The notes: generated by a model not told the origin, from the letters alone. DNA of 64,000 nt from Methylobacterium goesingense (GCF_022179225.1 NZ_BPQL01000058.1:24491-88490); one strand, 5' to 3'; counted from the first letter of the stretch, positions 1-9,267 are shown. Translations and numbers: made by a program.

Positions 1-17
1 CGCGGGGAAGCTGGCCC

Positions 18-404
18 TCAGTTGCTCGCTGCACCGGTTCCCTCCTGCATCTTCATCATCTCGCGGAAGACGCCGTCGGCGATGCCGACGCCGCCGCTCT
101 TCACGATCTGCGCGGCATATTCCTTGGTGAGCATCGAGCGGTAGACGCCGCCGCCAGTGCCGTTCTCGCCCAGGGGACCGTCGGTGCCGTCGGACTGCGT
201 GAGGCGATCCAGCGACTGCTCGAGGAACATCGACTCGAAGTCGGTCGAGGCCTTGCGCGCCTTGGCCTCGGCGGCGGCCTTGCCCGTGGTGGTGGCCGCG
301 GACCCGACCGCGCCCTGCACGGATTTGGCGATGTCGCCGATGATGGCCTTGCCGACCCCGAGGGCGGCGCTGGCGGCGAGTGGTGCGAACAGCATGGGTG
401 TCAC
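18..404 (-). CDS. FlgJ N-terminal-like rod-binding protein
   Basis: A 128-residue protein resembling the rod-binding half of FlgJ, the small alphaproteobacterial form that lacks the muramidase domain of enteric FlgJ. The core lies at about residues 54-120: an acidic and aromatic stretch (DFESMFLEQSLDRL), a glycine-rich loop, then the helix QIVKSGGVGIADGVFREM. An Ala/Lys-rich helix precedes it. It is probably periplasmic and caps or aids rod assembly. It follows flgI on the same strand with a 31-base gap, so the two are probably one operon. Met4 could be the start instead of Met1. Confidence 0.85.
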   Translation of the reverse strand: MTPMLFAPLAASAALGVGKAIIGDIAKSVQGAVGSAATTTGKAAAEAKARKASTDFESMFLEQSLDRLTQSDGTDGPLGENGTGGGVYRSMLTKEYAAQIVKSGGVGIADGVFREMMKMQEGTGAASN

Positions 405-435
405 CTCGCTTGGCTGAGACGGAAGGGGGCCGGCA

Positions 436-1575
436 TCACATCACCTCGATGTCGGCCTGAAGGGCGCCCGCCGCCTTGATGGCCTGCAGGATCGAGATGA
501 GGTCGCGGGGGCCGATGCCGAGGGCGTTGAGTCCGTCGACGAGTTCGCGCAGGGTCACGCCCTCCTTCACCAGGGCGAGCTTGTTGCCGTCGCCGGTATC
601 GACCTTGACGCCGGTACGCGGCACCACCGTGGTCGTGCCGTTCGAGAAGGGCGCGGGCTGGCTCACCTGCGGCTGCTCGGTGATGGTCACGGTGAGGTTG
701 CCCTGCGCGATCGCCACGGTGGAAACCCGGACATCGCGGCCCATCACGATGATGCCGGAGCGCTCGTCGACGATGACCCGCGCGGTCTGGTCGGGCTCGA
801 CCTTCAGCTGCTCGACCTCGGTGACGAGGCGGATCATGTTGCCCGAGTAGCGCGCCGGGATCTGGAGGGTGACGGTCGCCGGATCGGTTGGCTCGGCGGT
901 GTCGGCCCCCATGAAATCGTTGATGGCGGCGGCGATGCGCTTCGAGGTGGTGAAATCGGGATTGCGGAGCGACAGGCGCAGGGAGCGCATGTCATTCATC
1001 TTGAACGCCATCTCGCGCTCGATCATGGCCCCGTTGGGCACGCGTCCGTTGGTTGGGACGCCCCGTGTGATCTTGGCGGCGTCGCCCTCGGCCGAGAAGC
1101 CCGCGATGGCGACCGAGCCCTGTGCCAGGGCGTAGACCTCGCCGTCGGCGCCGAGCAGGGGCGTCACCAGCAGGGTGCCGCCCTGGAGGGACTTGGCGTC
1201 ACCCAGCGACGAGACCGTGATGTCGATGCGGTTCCCCTGCGTGGCGAAGGGCGGCAGGCTCGCGGTGACCATCACGGCCGCGAGGTTCTGCGTGCGCATG
1301 GTCGCGCCCCGCGTGTTGACGCCGAGGCGCTCGAGCATCGCCTGGAGGGATTGCTTGGTGAAGGGAATGTTGTTGAGGGTGTCGCCGGTGCCGTTGAGGC
1401 CGACGACGATGCCGTAACCCACGAGTTGGTTCTGGCGCACTCCCTCGACGCTGGCGAGGTCCTTCACTCGCGACAGCGCCCGGGCAGGCACCGTCTGGCC
1501 GATCGCCATCGCCAGCACCAGGAGGCACAGGGCGAGACGGCGGAGCGGGGCGGGACAGGCAAACCGATCGATCAT
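436..1575 (-). CDS. flgI: Flagellar P-ring protein FlgI
   Basis: FlgI builds the P-ring around the flagellar rod in the peptidoglycan layer. I chose the ATG at 1575 because it puts a normal Sec signal peptide at the N-terminus (hydrophobic core LALCLLVLAMAIG, cleavage after ARA at about residue 33). Mature FlgI then starts with the typical LSRVKDLASVEGVRQNQLVG. The 379-residue length is normal. The family signature GYGIVVGLNGTGD and the C-terminal TLRELVDGLNALGIGPRDL are present. An in-frame ATG at 1626 would add a poor, charged leader. It is transcribed divergently from fliX across a 239-base promoter region. Confidence 0.96.
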   Translation of the reverse strand: MIDRFACPAPLRRLALCLLVLAMAIGQTVPARALSRVKDLASVEGVRQNQLVGYGIVVGLNGTGDTLNNIPFTKQSLQAMLERLGVNTRGATMRTQNLAAVMVTASLPPFATQGNRIDITVSSLGDAKSLQGGTLLVTPLLGADGEVYALAQGSVAIAGFSAEGDAAKITRGVPTNGRVPNGAMIEREMAFKMNDMRSLRLSLRNPDFTTSKRIAAAINDFMGADTAEPTDPATVTLQIPARYSGNMIRLVTEVEQLKVEPDQTARVIVDERSGIIVMGRDVRVSTVAIAQGNLTVTITEQPQVSQPAPFSNGTTTVVPRTGVKVDTGDGNKLALVKEGVTLRELVDGLNALGIGPRDLISILQAIKAAGALQADIEVM

Positions 1576-1719
1576 GGCGCACTTTGAGACGGACGGGTCC
1601 CGTTCCATCTGCCAGGAGCGTGCCACGCGGACTGGGTTCGCTAAGCTATTGTTATAAAATTAGTTTTCGAAAAGACCATGCTCCGTGGGCGGGCCGTCCG
1701 AAACGCCGTTCCTGCCGAC

Positions 1720-1736
1720 CCGGCAGCTTCTGCCGG
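1720..1736. promoter_or_regulatory. Palindrome CCGGCAG-CTT-CTGCCGG in flgI/fliX promoter region
   Basis: A perfect 7-base inverted repeat with a 3-base spacer between the divergent flgI and fliX genes. Nearly the same motif, with identical flanking CCGACC, occurs at 7376-7390, and a variant lies at 19312-19326, both in flagellar promoter regions. No known operator is recognised, so its function is inferred from recurrence only. Confidence 0.5.
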
Positions 1737-1740
1737 GCCG

Positions 1741-1756
1741 TTTGCAATTCGTTAAC
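1741..1756 (+). promoter_or_regulatory. Near-match CtrA box (TTTG-N7-TTAAC)
   Basis: The right half TTAAC is perfect and correctly spaced. The left half is TTTG instead of TTAA. It lies five bases after the palindrome at 1720-1736 and about 60 bases before fliX. fliX and other early flagellar genes are CtrA targets in Caulobacter, so a weak CtrA site is plausible. Confidence 0.4.
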
Positions 1757-1814
1757 CACGCCGCCCGGATGCTGGGGCTGTTGGGCGGTCCATCGCCCCG
1801 ATCGGTCTCAAGCC

Positions 1815-2240
1815 ATGCGCGTCGACACCCGCTTCGTCACCACGGGCACCGCCTCCGCCGGAACTCCCCGCCGCGCCGAGGGCGCACCCGCCTTCGCGGT
1901 GTCGAATCCCGCTGCGGCCCCAAGCAGCGCCGCAGCGACGCCGGCCGCCACCCTGGCGGGGCTGGACGCGATCCTCACCCTCCAGACGAACACGGACACG
2001 CCGGAAGAACGCCGCCGCCGCTCGGCAAAGCGTGGCAACGACCTTCTCGACGGGCTCGACCGGCTCAAGGCCTCGCTCATCATGGGCCGGGTCTCGACGC
2101 GGGATCTCCAGGCCATCGCATCGCGTCTTGCCGAGCGCGCCGGTGTCAGCGGCGACCCGCGCCTCGACGGACTGATCGCCGATATCGAGTTGCGGGCGGC
2201 CGTCGAGATCGCGAAGCTCTCGGCAGCCCGCGCCGCCTGA
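1815..2240 (+). CDS. fliX: Flagellar assembly regulator FliX
   Basis: A 141-residue protein matching FliX, the alphaproteobacterial class II flagellar assembly factor that links basal-body completion to the activator FlbD in Caulobacter. The conserved C-terminal half is visible: a charged stretch after PEERRRRSAKRGNDLLDGLD, then LIMGRVSTRDLQAIASRL and a final helix DIELRAAVEIAKL. The N-terminus is low-complexity Ala/Pro. I chose the ATG at 1815; the frame stays open upstream but encodes no FliX-like sequence. The divergent fliX/flgI arrangement matches Caulobacter. Confidence 0.9.
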   Translation: MRVDTRFVTTGTASAGTPRRAEGAPAFAVSNPAAAPSSAAATPAATLAGLDAILTLQTNTDTPEERRRRSAKRGNDLLDGLDRLKASLIMGRVSTRDLQAIASRLAERAGVSGDPRLDGLIADIELRAAVEIAKLSAARAA

Positions 2241-2289
2241 TATCCGGGGCCCCGCCTCGGTCAGCGTCCCCGTCTCGGAAAGGGTCGGA

Positions 2290-2835
2290 TCACCCCTTGG
2301 ATTTGGCCTTCGCGCGCGGGGCCGCCTCGGTCTCCTCCACCGCCTCGCTGCCCTCGGCGTTGATCTGTTCGGCTATCTGGCTGAGGAGCGCGTCGGTCTT
2401 CTTCTCTTCTTCCAGGGTCTGCTCCAGCAGTTTGGCGGCGTCCTCGTAGCCGAGCTGGCGGGCCCAGGTCTTCAGTGTGCCGTAGCGGGCGATCTCGTAA
2501 TGCTCGATGGCCTGGGCGCAGGCAGTGAGCACCGCATCGGCGGCGGGGCTGCCGGCGAAATCCTCCAGGTCCTCCTCCATCTCGGACGTGATCCCCTGCA
2601 TGGCCTCGCAGGTCTTGGCCCGGGCCGGCTTGCCGATGATCTCGAAGACCTGATTCAGACGCTCGACTTGCTCGGCGCTCTCCTCAGCATGGGTCTCGAA
2701 AGCGCTACGCAGGTCCTCATGCTCGGCCGCCTTGGCGGACTTCTTGAGAGCGCGGACGGACTGCTTCTCGGCATAATAGACGTCCTTCAACGTCTCGTAG
2801 AACGCGTCGTGCAGGGTCTTCGTCTTGGTGGCCAT
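2290..2835 (-). CDS. DUF892 (YciE/YciF-type) ferritin-like protein
   Basis: A 181-residue helical protein of the DUF892 family. The N-terminal helix LHDAFYETLKDVYYAEKQ and repeated Glu/His residues (HAEES, HYEIARYGTL, LLEQTLEEEKKT) fit a ferritin-like four-helix bundle with a di-iron centre. A Glu/Lys-rich tail follows residue 160. Family members are stress-induced and of uncertain biochemical role. It stands alone between fliX and dksA with its own start, interrupting the flagellar cluster, and no flagellar function is implied. Confidence 0.88.
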   Translation of the reverse strand: MATKTKTLHDAFYETLKDVYYAEKQSVRALKKSAKAAEHEDLRSAFETHAEESAEQVERLNQVFEIIGKPARAKTCEAMQGITSEMEEDLEDFAGSPAADAVLTACAQAIEHYEIARYGTLKTWARQLGYEDAAKLLEQTLEEEKKTDALLSQIAEQINAEGSEAVEETEAAPRAKAKSKG

Positions 2836-3327
2836 GACGCTTGCTCCAAATGATGGATGATGAGGAAACGAATTCTCTGGCCCGGCCCCGGACCTTCGTA
2901 AGGTCAGGGGCAGACTTACAATCGTGCAAGTCGGCCGGTGTTCACGTCAGGCGAGGCTGAAAAGTTTGGATCGGCCTGCGCTATGCTCGGATGGCAGCGC
3001 GTTTCGACGGCGCCGAGCCCAACGTGAACCCCTCGTGGCGGTTCCGCGATATCGGTGGGTCGGCTCCTGTCCGGGCCTGGACGCCTGTGGATCGGCTGGA
3101 CGCGACGCCTGCAATTTAACGCAGGACGGCGTGGCCGTGACAAAGAGGCGTCGCTGTCGCGCGTTGGCCTTCGCCCCCAAGTGCTTACAGCCGTTGCGTG
3201 TTTGCCGCAGCGCCAGAATCATCCGTGAGGATTGCGGTGGGCGGCGTTCACGATGCGTTGTCGTGGCCTGGCCCCTGCATTATAGCCACGCGAAATGGTC
3301 GCCGCGAACCGGCTGCAAGAGGCGCGA
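2836..3327. other. Intergenic region between DUF892 gene and dksA
   Basis: These 492 bases separate divergent genes and probably hold both promoters. The open frames here have no recognisable protein features. I see no convincing sigma-factor consensus, repeat or RNA gene. Confidence 0.5.
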
Positions 3328-3747
3328 ATGGCGAAGATCACGATTGAGGACGGGTACGTACCGAGTGAGAACGAGCCGTTCATGAATGATCGGCAGCGTG
3401 AATATTTCCGCCGAAAACTTCTGAGCTGGAAATCGGACATTCTCCGCGAAGCCCAGGATACGCTGGTGGCACTCCAGACCGAGAACGAAAATCATCCCGA
3501 CCTGGCGGATCGTGCCTCGTCGGAAACCGACCGCTCGATCGAATTGCGGGCGCGCGACCGCCAGCGCAAGCTCAACGGCAAGATCGACGCCGCGCTGGCC
3601 CGGCTGGAGGACGGCTCCTACGGCTATTGCGAGGAGACGGGCGAGCCGATCTCCCTGAAGCGCCTCGACGCCCGACCCATCGCCACCCTGTCGCTCGAAG
3701 CGCAGGAGCGCCACGAGCGCCGCGAGCGGGTGTATCGCGACGATTAG
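3328..3747 (+). CDS. dksA: DksA-family RNA polymerase-binding transcription factor
   Basis: DksA binds the RNA polymerase secondary channel and acts with ppGpp in the stringent response. The 139-residue protein shows the coiled-coil, the tip motif LADRASSETDR (the Asp and Ala needed for activity are kept), the region SIELRARDRQRKLNGKI and the globular end GYCEETGEPISLKRLDARPIA cut here for length. The zinc-finger positions are Cys101, Thr104, Ser122 and Ala125 instead of four cysteines, at exactly the usual 3-18-3 spacing, so zinc is probably not bound. The ATG at 3328 gives the normal length; 11 upstream codons are less likely. Confidence 0.93.
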   Translation: MAKITIEDGYVPSENEPFMNDRQREYFRRKLLSWKSDILREAQDTLVALQTENENHPDLADRASSETDRSIELRARDRQRKLNGKIDAALARLEDGSYGYCEETGEPISLKRLDARPIATLSLEAQERHERRERVYRDD

Positions 3748-3790
3748 AGACCGGCAGCGTGGGGGGCGACGCCCCCGCCTCGCCTGCTGC

Positions 3791-4552
3791 TCAGAACGGC
3801 AGGATCACATCCACCAGCTGCTGGCCGTAGCGTGGCTGCTGGACGTCGCTGATCTGACCGCGGCCGCCATAGGCGATGCGGGCCTGGGCGATTTTCGTCG
3901 ACTCGATGGTGTTGTCGGACTCGATGTCTTCGGGACGCACCACGCCGGCCACGATGAGTTCGCGCACCTCGAAGTTGATGCGGATCTCCTGCTTGCCCTC
4001 CACCACGAGGTTTCCGTTCGGCAGGATCTGCGTGACGATGGCGGCGACGCTGGTGGTGACCGTCTCGTTGCGCTGAACCGAACCGGCGCCATCGCTCGAC
4101 GAGGTCGAGGTGGCATTCAGGAGTTTGTCGGCCGCGATGCCCGCCGCCGCGACCCCGGCGTTTTTCTCCAGGCCGAAAGCGTTGGGCAGGCCGAAGCCCT
4201 CGGCGTTCGAGCGCGAGCGCTTGGTCTCGTTGTTCAGGTTCGCCTTGTCGGTGACGTTCACCTTGACGGTCACGAGGTCGCCGATGCGCGCTGCCCGCTG
4301 GTCCTTGAAGAAGGCGCGCGAGCCGGTCCGCCAGAGCGAATTCGGCGCGTAGGAGACGGGCTGAACCTCCGGCATCGGCAGGCGCACCGGCTTGTACCCG
4401 GCCTGCGCCGTCGGATCCTCGATCGCCGAGAGGGCCGGGGTCGCCCCGATCTGCGAGAGCCGGTCGACCGTGTTGCAGGCGCCGAGCGCCGTGCAGAGCA
4501 GCGCGACGGCCAGGGGGCGGGACGCATGGTGGGTCATCGGGCGGGGGAGCAT
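3791..4552 (-). CDS. flgH: Flagellar L-ring lipoprotein FlgH
   Basis: FlgH forms the outer-membrane L-ring. The N-terminus has a lipoprotein signal with lipobox LGAC (Cys26). The mature protein contains the family core SLWRTGSRAFFKDQRAARIG followed by LVTVKVNVTDKANLNNETKR, and the C-terminal VEGKQEIRINFEVRELIVAG and EST-KIAQARIAYGGRG regions. Its 253 residues are normal. An AGG-containing ribosome site precedes the ATG at 4552, while Met6 has none. It is the last gene of the minus-strand series flgF-flgG-flgA-flgH, with 48 bases between flgA and this start. Confidence 0.96.
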   Translation of the reverse strand: MLPRPMTHHASRPLAVALLCTALGACNTVDRLSQIGATPALSAIEDPTAQAGYKPVRLPMPEVQPVSYAPNSLWRTGSRAFFKDQRAARIGDLVTVKVNVTDKANLNNETKRSRSNAEGFGLPNAFGLEKNAGVAAAGIAADKLLNATSTSSSDGAGSVQRNETVTTSVAAIVTQILPNGNLVVEGKQEIRINFEVRELIVAGVVRPEDIESDNTIESTKIAQARIAYGGRGQISDVQQPRYGQQLVDVILPF

Positions 4553-4600
4553 CGGGACCGAACCTTTGGAAAACCGGATGGACGGGCCGACCGCGAAGGG

Positions 4601-5662
4601 TCAGCGCTGAAGGGCGGGCGCGTCGAGGGCGGCGCTGGCCTGCCGGATCGCCGGGGCGGGGCCGACCGAGACCCGGCCGGGGCCGATCACGGTGGCGGAC
4701 AGGATCTTCTTCGAGATCGGGTTGGTGACCGTGATGGTGGCACCGAGGCGGCCGCTCTCGTTGGCGAGCGCCCGTAGGGAGAGGTTGAGGCCGGGCGCGT
4801 CGAACACGATGGTGACCGCCTCGCCGCGCGCGACGAGATCCGGCGGCGCGAGGTCGCCAGCACGCAGGATCGCGCCCGCGCTGAGGCCGCGCTGGGCCAC
4901 CTGACCCGCGAGCCCGCCCTGCGCACCCTGTGCGTCCGGCGGGGTGGCCTCGCGCGGGCGCCGTTCCAGCGTGATGTCGGCGGCGGTGACGGCCTCGCCC
5001 CGGTTGAGGGCGCGGCCGAGGACGGCGACTTCGCGGATCTCCACGACCTGGCCGGTGACGCGCAGGGAGGCCTGGCGCTCGCCCAGGGTGATGAGGGCGG
5101 CGATGCGGCGCGAGCGCGGATCGTAGGCCACGTCCAGGGCAGAGGCCGGCCCGTCGAGGTCGACGGGGGCCAGCAGCACCGGCGCCTCGCCGTCGAGGCG
5201 TACGGCGAGGTTGCGGGCATCGAGAGCGTGGCCCGCTTCGAGGGCGCGCTTGAGGGCGGCCTCGATCTCGGGCGCCGTGACCCGGCGCGCCGAGCGCAGC
5301 ACCGAGACCTGGACCCGCCCGCCCGTCTCGACCGCGCCGAGGCCGAGGCCCGCGACCGCGTCGGCGATGCGCCGGGCCTGGATCGTGCCGGTCGCACCCA
5401 GGGCCGGCGCACGGAACAGCGGCTGGTGGGCAGCCTCCGCGGAGGCGCCCTCCACGAGGTCGCCGAGGGTGAGGACGTCGCCACGCGCGGTGACGTCGCC
5501 CCGCAGGCGTAAGGGGGCGCTCCCCCGGTCGTCCTGCGCCAGCACCTGGCCGACGAGCAGACAGAGCGCGAGGACGGCGAGCAGGGCGCGGCCGACGACG
5601 CCGGCGCTGAGGGTGGCGACCCGCGTGGGGCGATAGGGGGTGATCTGCCGGAGGGCGTGCAT
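4601..5662 (-). CDS. flgA: Flagellar P-ring formation protein FlgA
   Basis: FlgA is the periplasmic chaperone for FlgI assembly. The 353-residue protein has an N-terminal signal segment (LLAVLALCLLVGQVLAQ), a middle domain, and a C-terminal SAF domain with LGRALNRGEAVTAADITLERR, GLSAGAILRAGDLAPPDLVARG and GEAVTIVFDAPGLNLSLRALA. It ends with ATITVTNPISKKILSATVIG, typical of the family. It is longer than the enteric protein because of the N-terminal domain, as usual in alphaproteobacteria. It lies 14 bases after flgG, so the two are co-transcribed. Confidence 0.93.
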   Translation of the reverse strand: MHALRQITPYRPTRVATLSAGVVGRALLAVLALCLLVGQVLAQDDRGSAPLRLRGDVTARGDVLTLGDLVEGASAEAAHQPLFRAPALGATGTIQARRIADAVAGLGLGAVETGGRVQVSVLRSARRVTAPEIEAALKRALEAGHALDARNLAVRLDGEAPVLLAPVDLDGPASALDVAYDPRSRRIAALITLGERQASLRVTGQVVEIREVAVLGRALNRGEAVTAADITLERRPREATPPDAQGAQGGLAGQVAQRGLSAGAILRAGDLAPPDLVARGEAVTIVFDAPGLNLSLRALANESGRLGATITVTNPISKKILSATVIGPGRVSVGPAPAIRQASAALDAPALQR

Positions 5663-5676
5663 GGTTGGGAGCCCGG

Positions 5677-6468
<792 letters not shown>

Positions 6469-6480
6469 CTGCGGTGTTCC

Positions 6481-7221
6481 TTACGCGACGTCGGCGAGGC
6501 GGCGGATTGCCGTCCCGCGCAGGTCGTCGAGGCGCGAGATCACGCCCGAGACCATGGTGTAGGTGCGGTTCACGTCCATCAGCCGGGTCATCTCGACCAC
6601 GGGCCTGACGTTGGAGCGCTCGAGGGCGCCCGCCTCCACCCGGCCCGCGAGGCCTGCGGCCTGCGGCTGGGCGGTGGAGCCGTAGAGGTTGGCCCCCTCG
6701 TTGGTGAGGGCCTGCGGGTTGGCGAAGGTGACGAGGCGAACGCGGCCCCGGATGCCCAGCTTGGTGGAGACGGTCCCGTCCGGGCCGATGGCGATCCCGG
6801 TCTCCTGCGGGCCGATCTGGATCGGGCCGCCGTCGCCCTGCACGGGGTAGCCGTCGCTGGTCACGAGGGTGCCCTGCGCGTTGGTCTCGAAGGCGCCGTT
6901 GCGGGTGTAGCGGTCGCCGTTCGGCGTGCGCACCACCAGGAACGCGTCGCCCCGCACGGCGACGTGGAGCGGGTTGCCGGTCTGCTCGATCGGCCCCTGC
7001 GCGAGGTCGAGGGCGGTGCCCTGGTCGATGACGTAGGAAACGCGCCGGTCCGGCTTCTGGAACGAATCGGCGCTCGCCACCGGCATCAGGTATTCCTGGA
7101 AGCGGCTGTTGCGGGCCTTGAAGCCGTTGGTCGAGACGTTGGCCATGTTGTTGGCGATGACGTCCAGTTCGCGCTGAAGCGCGACCTGGCTCGAAACCCC
7201 CACGAACAATGCGTTCTGCAT
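6481..7221 (-). CDS. flgF: Flagellar proximal rod protein FlgF
   Basis: FlgF is a proximal rod subunit. Starting at the ATG at 7221 gives a 246-residue protein beginning MQNALFVGVSSQVALQRELD, followed by VIANNMANVSTNGFKARNSR, the canonical rod N-terminus. An upstream in-frame ATG at 7287 would add 22 unrelated residues and is rejected. The C-terminus (ALERSNVRPVVEMTRLMDVN and RTYTMVSGVI) is typical. It is the first gene of the minus-strand rod/ring operon, divergent from fliL across 269 bases that carry a CtrA box and a palindrome. Confidence 0.95.
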   Translation of the reverse strand: MQNALFVGVSSQVALQRELDVIANNMANVSTNGFKARNSRFQEYLMPVASADSFQKPDRRVSYVIDQGTALDLAQGPIEQTGNPLHVAVRGDAFLVVRTPNGDRYTRNGAFETNAQGTLVTSDGYPVQGDGGPIQIGPQETGIAIGPDGTVSTKLGIRGRVRLVTFANPQALTNEGANLYGSTAQPQAAGLAGRVEAGALERSNVRPVVEMTRLMDVNRTYTMVSGVISRLDDLRGTAIRRLADVA

Positions 7222-7375
7222 GACACCCTCAGCCCCGACACGCGACGACGTCAGGGTGTCCGCATGGTGCATGCCAATCGCCCGCACGACGATTTTTCGT
7301 TCGCTTCGAATAGGTTAGACAGAGGCCAGGTGACCCGCGACGGGGGACGCGCAACGCCGCGCGGCAAGTCCGACC

Positions 7376-7390
7376 CGGCAGCTTTTGCCG
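7376..7390. promoter_or_regulatory. Palindrome CGGCA-GCTTT-TGCCG in flgF/fliL promoter region
   Basis: Second copy of the flagellar palindrome. With its flank it reads CCGACCCGGCAGCTTTTGCC, almost identical to the site at 1714-1734 between flgI and fliX. It lies two bases before a perfect CtrA box and about 100 bases from fliL. The half-site spacing is wrong for sigma-54. Confidence 0.5.
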
Positions 7391-7392
7391 CC

Positions 7393-7408
7393 TTAACGAC
7401 ACGTTAAC
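7393..7408 (+). promoter_or_regulatory. CtrA box (TTAA-CGACACG-TTAAC)
   Basis: A perfect match to the CtrA consensus TTAA-N7-TTAAC in the shared promoter region of flgF (minus) and fliL (plus). It implies cell-cycle control of the fliL-fliM-motE operon, possibly also of the rod operon, by the CckA-CtrA pathway. Confidence 0.72.
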
Positions 7409-7490
7409 TCTGTTCGCCCGATACCGATGTCAGGCTCCTCCGAGCAGGGGCGCCAATCCGACGATCCAGTCCCATCCCCGAGGTCCCGCC

Positions 7491-7997
7491 ATGGCCAAGA
7501 AGCCGAAGAAGGCCGCGCCCGAGGGCGAGGAGGGCGCCGAGGGCGAAGCCCCGAAATCCGGCAAGAAGAAGCTCATCGTCATCGGCGCGGTGGTGCTGGC
7601 GCTCGCGGGCGGCGGCGGGTTCTTCTTCATGAAGAAGAAGGCTGGCGGCGACGGACACGGCGATGCGGTAGCCGAAGTCAAGAAGCCGGTCGTGTTCCTC
7701 GATGTCCGCGAGATGATGATCAACCTCGCCAGCGAGCCCGGCCAGGACAAGACGCGCTTTGCCAAGATCAAGGTCGCGATCGAGTTGAAGGACGCCAAGG
7801 TCGAGGGCGAGGTGAAGCCCCTGATGCCGCGCATCGAGGACGCCTTCCAGGTCTACCTGCGCGAACTGCGCGCCAGCGACCTGTCCGGCTCGGCCGGCAT
7901 CTACCGCCTGCGCGAGGAATTGCTGCGGCGGGTGAACGTCGCGATCCATCCGGCCCGCGCCGAGGCGGTCCTGTTCAAGGACGTCGTGGTCCAGTAG
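7491..7997 (+). CDS. fliL: Flagellar basal body-associated protein FliL
   Basis: FliL is a single-pass inner-membrane protein that surrounds the stator and supports torque. The 168-residue protein has a Lys/Glu-rich cytoplasmic N-terminus, one membrane helix at about residues 28-47, and a periplasmic SPFH-like domain ending RREELLRRVNVAIHPARAEA-type sequence followed by VLFKDVVVQ. This C-terminal FKDVVVQ is the FliL hallmark. It begins a plus-strand operon with fliM, a DUF6468-type gene and motE. Confidence 0.95.
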   Translation: MAKKPKKAAPEGEEGAEGEAPKSGKKKLIVIGAVVLALAGGGGFFFMKKKAGGDGHGDAVAEVKKPVVFLDVREMMINLASEPGQDKTRFAKIKVAIELKDAKVEGEVKPLMPRIEDAFQVYLRELRASDLSGSAGIYRLREELLRRVNVAIHPARAEAVLFKDVVVQ

Positions 7998-8049
7998 CCG
8001 GCGGTGGGCGGAGCGGGACGACGAGAACCATGCGAGTGACGAGAGTCTG

Positions 8050-9267
8050 ATGGCCGGACCGGACGACGCGATCGACGAGGACGACTGGGCGGCCGCACTC
8101 ATCGCCCAGAACGGCGAGGGCGGGGAATCCTCGCTCGCCGACGAATGGGGCGCCGCGCTCGCCGAGCAGGGCACCACGACCCATGCCAGCGACGTCGCCG
8201 CCGAATGGGCGACGATGATCGAGGACGGGGAGACCGACAATCTCCCCGAGCTCGCCGGCAACGACCGCATCCTGAACCAGGACGAGATCGACGGCGTCCT
8301 CGGCTTCTCCCTGCGCGAGCTCTCGGCCTCGGGCGCGGGCGGCGTGCGCGCCATCGTCGATTCGGGCGTCGTCCAGTACGAACGCCTGCCGATGCTGGAA
8401 ATCGTCTTCGACCGGATGATCCGGTTGTTGTCGACGAGCCTGCGCAACTTCTTCCAGGACAACGTCGAGGTGACGCTGGACAACATCACCTCGGTGCGGT
8501 TCGGCGACTATCTCAACGCGATTCCGCTGCCGACCCTGCTGGGCGTGTTCCGGGCCGATGCCTGGGAGAATTCCGGCCTCGTCACCGTCGAGTCGAATCT
8601 CGCCTACTCGACCCTCGACCTGCTGCTCGGCGGTAAGCGCGGCGGCTCGTCGACCCGCCTCGACGGGCGGCCCTTCACCACCATCGAGATGCAGCTGGTG
8701 CGGCGCCTCGTGGAGATCATCCTTACCGACCTCGAACTCTCGTTCCAGCCGCTCTCGCCGGTGCGCTTTGCCATCGACCGGATCGAGACCAATCCGCGCT
8801 TCGCCACCATCACCCGGCCCGCCAACGCGGCGATCCTGATCAGCCTCAAGCTCGACATGGATGGCCGAGGCGGCCAGCTGCAGATCCTGTTCCCCTACGC
8901 CACCATCGAGCCGATCCGTGAACTGCTCATGCAGAGCTTCATGGGCGAGAAGCTCGGGCGCGACCACGTCTGGGAAAGCCACCTCGCGACCGAGATCTGG
9001 CAGGCCGACGCCACCATGGAGGCGGTGCTGCACGAGATGATGCTGCCCCTCAAGCGGGTGCTTTCCCTGAAGGTGGGCGACACCCTGATGTTCGACACCA
9101 AGCCCTCGGACCTCATCGCCGTGCGCTGCGGCGACTGGGCTCTGACGCAGGGGCGTATCGGCCGGATCGACGACAACATCGCAGTTCAGCTCACCCGGCC
9201 CCTGCGCCGGTCCCGCACGACCCTCCAGGCCTTCGAGGCCTCCATGAACAACCGCACGGACGGGTGA
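8050..9267 (+). CDS. fliM: Flagellar motor switch protein FliM with N-terminal repeats
   Basis: FliM is the C-ring switch subunit that binds CheY-P. The 405-residue protein has the conserved CheY-binding-like motif ILNQDEIDGVLGF at residues 74-86, the CheC-like middle domain (YERLPMLEIVFDRMIRLLST) and a C-terminal SpoA-type domain (LPLKRVLSLKVGDTLMFDT). It is about 70 residues longer at the N-terminus than enteric FliM. That extension carries three Trp motifs, DDWAAALIAQ, DEWGAALAEQ and AEWATMIEDG, at residues 11-20, 31-40 and 51-60, exactly 20 residues apart. It follows fliL by 52 bases. Confidence 0.96.
   Translation: MAGPDDAIDEDDWAAALIAQNGEGGESSLADEWGAALAEQGTTTHASDVAAEWATMIEDGETDNLPELAGNDRILNQDEIDGVLGFSLRELSASGAGGVRAIVDSGVVQYERLPMLEIVFDRMIRLLSTSLRNFFQDNVEVTLDNITSVRFGDYLNAIPLPTLLGVFRADAWENSGLVTVESNLAYSTLDLLLGGKRGGSSTRLDGRPFTTIEMQLVRRLVEIILTDLELSFQPLSPVRFAIDRIETNPRFATITRPANAAILISLKLDMDGRGGQLQILFPYATIEPIRELLMQSFMGEKLGRDHVWESHLATEIWQADATMEAVLHEMMLPLKRVLSLKVGDTLMFDTKPSDLIAVRCGDWALTQGRIGRIDDNIAVQLTRPLRRSRTTLQAFEASMNNRTDG

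Noticed and set aside
2836..2900. EcfG-type general-stress promoter before the DUF892 gene
   Set aside because: A CGTT -10 exists, but the -35 would be GGTCC with a 19-base spacer, not GGAAC; the match is too weak to list.
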